This document shows, in pieces, positions 5,655 through 8,234 of a stretch of 8,234 nucleotides of DNA (position 1 is its first letter; each line of letters opens with the position of its first letter). The stretch lies in the NCBI GenBank assembly GCA_020024215.1, contig JAHHUC010000072.1:1-8234 (forward strand). The letters run 5' to 3'. Below the pieces are notes generated by a model. That model saw only the letters and a list, made by a program, of their open reading frames with translations, was not told the origin of the DNA and made no database searches. The translations under genes were made by a program, and so were the position numbers. The DNA comes from Oscillospiraceae bacterium. GTDB lineage: Bacteria > Bacillota > Clostridia > Oscillospirales > Ruminococcaceae.

Positions 5655-7592
5655 TTATATATCTAAGTTCAAAACATACTTGGCATTCTGCTCTATAAAT
5701 TCTCTTCTCGGCTCCACCTTGTCGCCCATCAGAACAGAGAAAACAGCATCGGCAGCCACCGCATCCGAAAGCTCCACCTTGAGAATTGTTCTTCTTTCCG
5801 GGTCCATTGTGGTTTCCCAAAGCTGGTGGGGGTCCATCTCGCCTAAGCCCTTGTATCTTTGGATATCCTTTTTCATGTGAGGATCGTTTTCGGGGTACAG
5901 CTCGGCTGTGTATCTGTCCCTTTCCTCGGGGCTGTATGCATATCTCACCTTTTTGCCCCTCTGCACCTTGAAAAGAGGAGGCTGTGCCAGATAAACATGG
6001 CCCTGCTCAATAAGCGGCTTCATGAATCTGAAAAAGAAGGTGAGCAGCAGCGTTCTTATGTGGCTTCCGTCCACATCCGCATCCGCCATTATTATTATCT
6101 TGTCATACCTCAGCTTCTGGATGTCAAAATCCTCGCCTATTCCGGTTCCCAGAGCTGTGACAATGGGCATCAGCTTTTCGTTGCCGTAAACCTTGTCAAG
6201 CCTTGCCTTTTCCACGTTGAGCATCTTGCCCCAAAGAGGAAGTATGGCCTGGAATTTTCTGTCTCTTCCGTTTTTGGCAGAGCCTCCGGCAGAATCTCCC
6301 TCTACAATGTAGATTTCGGTTCTCTCTGTGCCCTTTTCGCTGCAATCTGCCAGCTTTCCGGGCAATGATGCAGATTCCAGTGCGGATTTTCTTCTTGTCA
6401 AATCCCGGGCCTTTCTGGCTGCCTCCCTCGCCCTTGCTGCGCCTATGCTCTTTTCCAGAATTGTTCTTGCAGCTGCGGGATTTTCGTCAAAATACTGGCT
6501 CAATTTTTCGCTTATCATGGAATCCACAAGAGATCTCATGCCGGTATTGCCCAGCTTTGTCTTTGTCTGTCCCTCAAACTGCGCCTCGGTCAGCTTTACA
6601 GAGACAATGGCGGTTATTCCCTCGCGCACATCCTCGCCGCTTAAATTCTTATCCCCCTCCTTTAGGAGATTAAAGCGCCTTGCATAATCGTTCATAACCC
6701 TTGTAAGGCCGGATTTAAAGCCAACCTCATGTGTTCCGCCCTCGGTTGTGTTTATGTTGTTTGCAAAGGAGAGTATCATCTCGTTGTAGGAATCGGTGTA
6801 CTGTATGGCTGCCTCGGCGATAAAATCTCCGTCGATGGCGCAGGTGTATATAACATCATCATGAATAGGCTCCAGCGCCCTCTTTTTATTTATAAATTCC
6901 ACAAAGGATTTAAGTCCGCCCTCATAGTGCATTTTAAGCTCAAAGGGCTCCTGCTCCCTTAAATCCCTTAGTGTTATTTCAAGACCTGCATTCAAAAATG
7001 CCTGCTCGCGAAGCCTTACAATAAGTGTTTCCCTGTCATATTTTGTCTCTTCAAAAATATCAGGGTCGGCCTTGAAGGTTATTTCGGTACCTGTTTCATC
7101 GCAAGTGCCCGTTACCTTCAAGTCGTCGATGGGCTTGCCCCTTTCAAAGTTCTGCTCGTGTATCTGACCGTTTTGAAATACTCTCACCTTCAAGCTTTCA
7201 GAAAGAGCATTTACAACAGATGAGCCGACACCGTGAAGTCCTCCGGACACCTTATAGCCGCCTCCGCCGAACTTTCCGCCTGCGTGAAGCACCGTCAGCA
7301 CAACAGTTACGGCAGGTATGCCCATCTTAGGCTGTATGCCCACAGGTATGCCTCTGCCGTTGTCGCTGACCCTTATTATTTCACCGGGCAGTATCTCCAC
7401 CAATATACTGCTGCAATAGCCTGCCAAAGCCTCGTCTATGGAGTTGTCGACTATCTCATATACAAGGTGATGCAGCCCCTTTGGCCCTGTTGAGCCTATA
7501 TACATTCCCGGGCGCTTTCTGACAGCCTCAAGCCCCTCTAAGACCTGGATCTGCTCTCCGCCGTAATTGGGTTCGTTTATTAAATCTGTCAA
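5655..7592 (-). CDS. gyrB: DNA gyrase subunit B (TTG start)
   Basis: GyrB is the ATPase and TOPRIM subunit of gyrase and works with GyrA. The product has 645 residues, typical of the short Gram-positive form without the extra insert of E. coli GyrB. The GHKL ATPase region shows Glu46 in YEIVDNSIDEA, DNGRGIP at 77-83, and the ATP-lid motif GGLHGVG at 117-123. The transducer carries QTKTKLGN at 342-349 with the ATP-contacting lysine (Lys344). The TOPRIM domain has EGDSAGG (431-437) and DADVDG (504-509), the metal-binding acidic residues. The C-terminal tail RYKGLGEMDPHQLWETTMDP (579-598) contacts GyrA. The start is TTG, supported by AAAGGAGA 8 nt upstream; no ATG start is available in frame nearby. 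Trp454 in LPLWGKMLN is at the position of E. coli Lys447. It lies 45 bp after remB in the recF-gyrA operon. Confidence 0.98.
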   Translation of the reverse strand: MTDLINEPNYGGEQIQVLEGLEAVRKRPGMYIGSTGPKGLHHLVYEIVDNSIDEALAGYCSSILVEILPGEIIRVSDNGRGIPVGIQPKMGIPAVTVVLTVLHAGGKFGGGGYKVSGGLHGVGSSVVNALSESLKVRVFQNGQIHEQNFERGKPIDDLKVTGTCDETGTEITFKADPDIFEETKYDRETLIVRLREQAFLNAGLEITLRDLREQEPFELKMHYEGGLKSFVEFINKKRALEPIHDDVIYTCAIDGDFIAEAAIQYTDSYNEMILSFANNINTTEGGTHEVGFKSGLTRVMNDYARRFNLLKEGDKNLSGEDVREGITAIVSVKLTEAQFEGQTKTKLGNTGMRSLVDSMISEKLSQYFDENPAAARTILEKSIGAARAREAARKARDLTRRKSALESASLPGKLADCSEKGTERTEIYIVEGDSAGGSAKNGRDRKFQAILPLWGKMLNVEKARLDKVYGNEKLMPIVTALGTGIGEDFDIQKLRYDKIIIMADADVDGSHIRTLLLTFFFRFMKPLIEQGHVYLAQPPLFKVQRGKKVRYAYSPEERDRYTAELYPENDPHMKKDIQRYKGLGEMDPHQLWETTMDPERRTILKVELSDAVAADAVFSVLMGDKVEPRREFIEQNAKYVLNLDI

Positions 7593-7600
7593 ATCTTTTC

Positions 7601-7608
7601 TCTCCTTT
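7601..7608 (-). promoter_or_regulatory. Ribosome binding site deciding the gyrB TTG start
   Basis: AAAGGAGA on the minus strand lies 8 nt before TTG 7590-7592. The codons immediately upstream in frame offer no ATG, so the TTG start is well supported. Confidence 0.8.
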
Positions 7609-7637
7609 ACAAATCCGCTGGTAAAAAAAATATATCA

Positions 7638-7892
7638 TCAGGGGGAAAAAACATCCCTTTTGCTCAAGGTCAAAGAGGATATCTGTGAAAGATATATCCT
7701 CTCGCCCAAATCATCCACGGCAACAACAAAGCTTTTGGGGATTTCCTCCCCTATGGAGGTAACCTTAAAATCCTCCTCGCCCTTTTTAAGATAATTTCTT
7801 GTATGCTCGCTTTTTGAGGAATTGTCCAAATCGAATATCCCCACAATATTTTTTTTAAGAATTACAGTGTTTTCACCTAAATGAATAAACAT
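7638..7892 (-). CDS. remB: Extracellular matrix regulator RemB-like small protein
   Basis: An 84-residue protein beginning MFIHLGENTVI, matching the small RemB (YaaB) proteins encoded between recF and gyrB in Bacillota. In Bacillus, RemA and RemB promote expression of extracellular matrix genes; RemA is a DNA-binding oligomer, and RemB's biochemical role is less clear. Visible family-like features are the N-terminal HLGxNTVIxKKxIVGIFDLD (residues 4-23) and the segment PKSFVVAVDDLGERIYLSQISS (52-73), followed by TLSKR. There is no signal peptide or membrane segment. The ATG is 9 bp after the recF stop; its Shine-Dalgarno AGAGG overlaps the recF TAG codon, so translation is probably coupled. 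Whether it controls matrix genes in this organism cannot be told from sequence. The assignment rests on sequence pattern and gene position together. Confidence 0.88.
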   Translation of the reverse strand: MFIHLGENTVILKKNIVGIFDLDNSSKSEHTRNYLKKGEEDFKVTSIGEEIPKSFVVAVDDLGERIYLSQISSLTLSKRDVFSP

Positions 7893-7901
7893 AAAAAACC
7901 T

Positions 7902-8234
7902 CTAAAAAATTTGTCCGTCCTTTATTCTGATGATCATTTCGGCTTCCCTCACCTGCTTAAAATCGCAGCAGGTGAGAAAAATCTGCCTTTCCTTCAGGCT
8001 TTTTAACAAAAAGCTCTGCCTTTCTTCGTCCAATTCGCTTAAAACATCATCAAGAAAAATAACCGGCTGTTCGTTGAGCAGCTCCTTTATCAGCTGCGCC
8101 TCTGCCAGCTTCAATGAAAGCACGCTGCTTCTTATCTGCCCCTGAGATCCAAAATCTGCAAGAGGCCTGTCATTTATAAAAAGCTTTATGTCATCTCTGT
8201 GGCAGCCCATGCCGGTAAAGCCGCAGGAAATGTC
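7902..8234 (-). CDS. recF: DNA replication and repair protein RecF, C-terminal part
   Basis: Only the last 110 residues are in the window; the frame stays open to the right edge, so the gene starts outside. RecF is an SMC/ABC-like ATPase that binds gapped DNA and, with RecO and RecR, helps load RecA at stalled forks. The fragment shows the conserved HRDDI motif (the usual GPHRDD reads GCHRDD here), then FGSQGQIRSSVLSLKLAEA, the ABC signature region, and Walker B with D-loop in VIFLDDVLSELDEERQ, followed by the IFLTCCD strand that replaces the usual LTTTD-like segment. The Met encoded at 8208-8210 is internal and not a start. Stop is TAG (7902-7904), overlapping the remB ribosome binding site. 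The gene continues the minus-strand operon from the dnaA-dnaN side. Confidence 0.95.
   Translation of the reverse strand, partial: DISCGFTGMGCHRDDIKLFINDRPLADFGSQGQIRSSVLSLKLAEAQLIKELLNEQPVIFLDDVLSELDEERQSFLLKSLKERQIFLTCCDFKQVREAEMIIRIKDGQIF

Noticed and set aside
7504..7511. Noc-type site around CCCGGG (also near 4976 and 6405)
   Set aside because: Flanking bases do not match the palindromic Noc consensus and all three lie inside gyrase coding sequence.
8208..8210. ATG as the start of a short separate gene at 7902-8210
   Set aside because: The frame continues upstream to the window edge with RecF-like sequence; this Met is internal to recF.
1..8234. oriC or a DnaA-box cluster in the window
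   Set aside because: I found no TTATCCACA-type boxes; gene order places the origin beyond the right edge.

Overview
The window looks like the origin-proximal part of a Bacillota chromosome, most likely a member of the class Clostridia. The evidence is the gene order recF-remB-gyrB-gyrA, all on the minus strand. It is the usual continuation of dnaA-dnaN-(S4-domain gene)-recF in this phylum, so dnaA and oriC should lie beyond the right edge. Two perfect 16-bp parS sites, which cluster near the origin in Bacillota, agree with this. The genus cannot be fixed from the sequence.

Right part (3105-8234): a tight minus-strand operon transcribed away from the origin. It holds the C-terminal third of recF, remB, complete gyrB (TTG start) and complete gyrA. 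The recF stop codon overlaps the remB ribosome binding site. One parS lies in the short gap between gyrB and gyrA.

Middle (2353-3096): directly behind the gyrA stop codon is an array of eight direct repeats with a period of 90 or 102 bp, including a 282-bp higher-order duplication. Each unit contains hairpin-forming sequence. No ordinary intrinsic terminator is visible between gyrA and the array.

Left part (1-2345): an accessory segment. It contains a decayed minus-strand gene (2013-2345) cut off at its 5' side by the array and carrying an in-frame TAG, a second parS (1935-1950), a strong terminator, a YitT-type membrane protein gene (1252-1893, plus strand, TTG start), and a divergent minus-strand gene for an unrecognised 153-residue soluble protein (523-984) with a very good promoter and terminator. 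Two more copies of the same repeat, in opposite orientation, lie at 1-87 and 193-277, so the accessory segment is bracketed by inverted copies of one repeat family.

Functionally, the right half is replication and topology housekeeping: RecF for gap repair, RemB as a small DNA-binding regulator, GyrB and GyrA together forming DNA gyrase, and parS sites for ParB/SMC loading. The left half has no clear link to it. The most unusual content is the repeat family and its placement. No complete novel multi-gene system is visible in this window.
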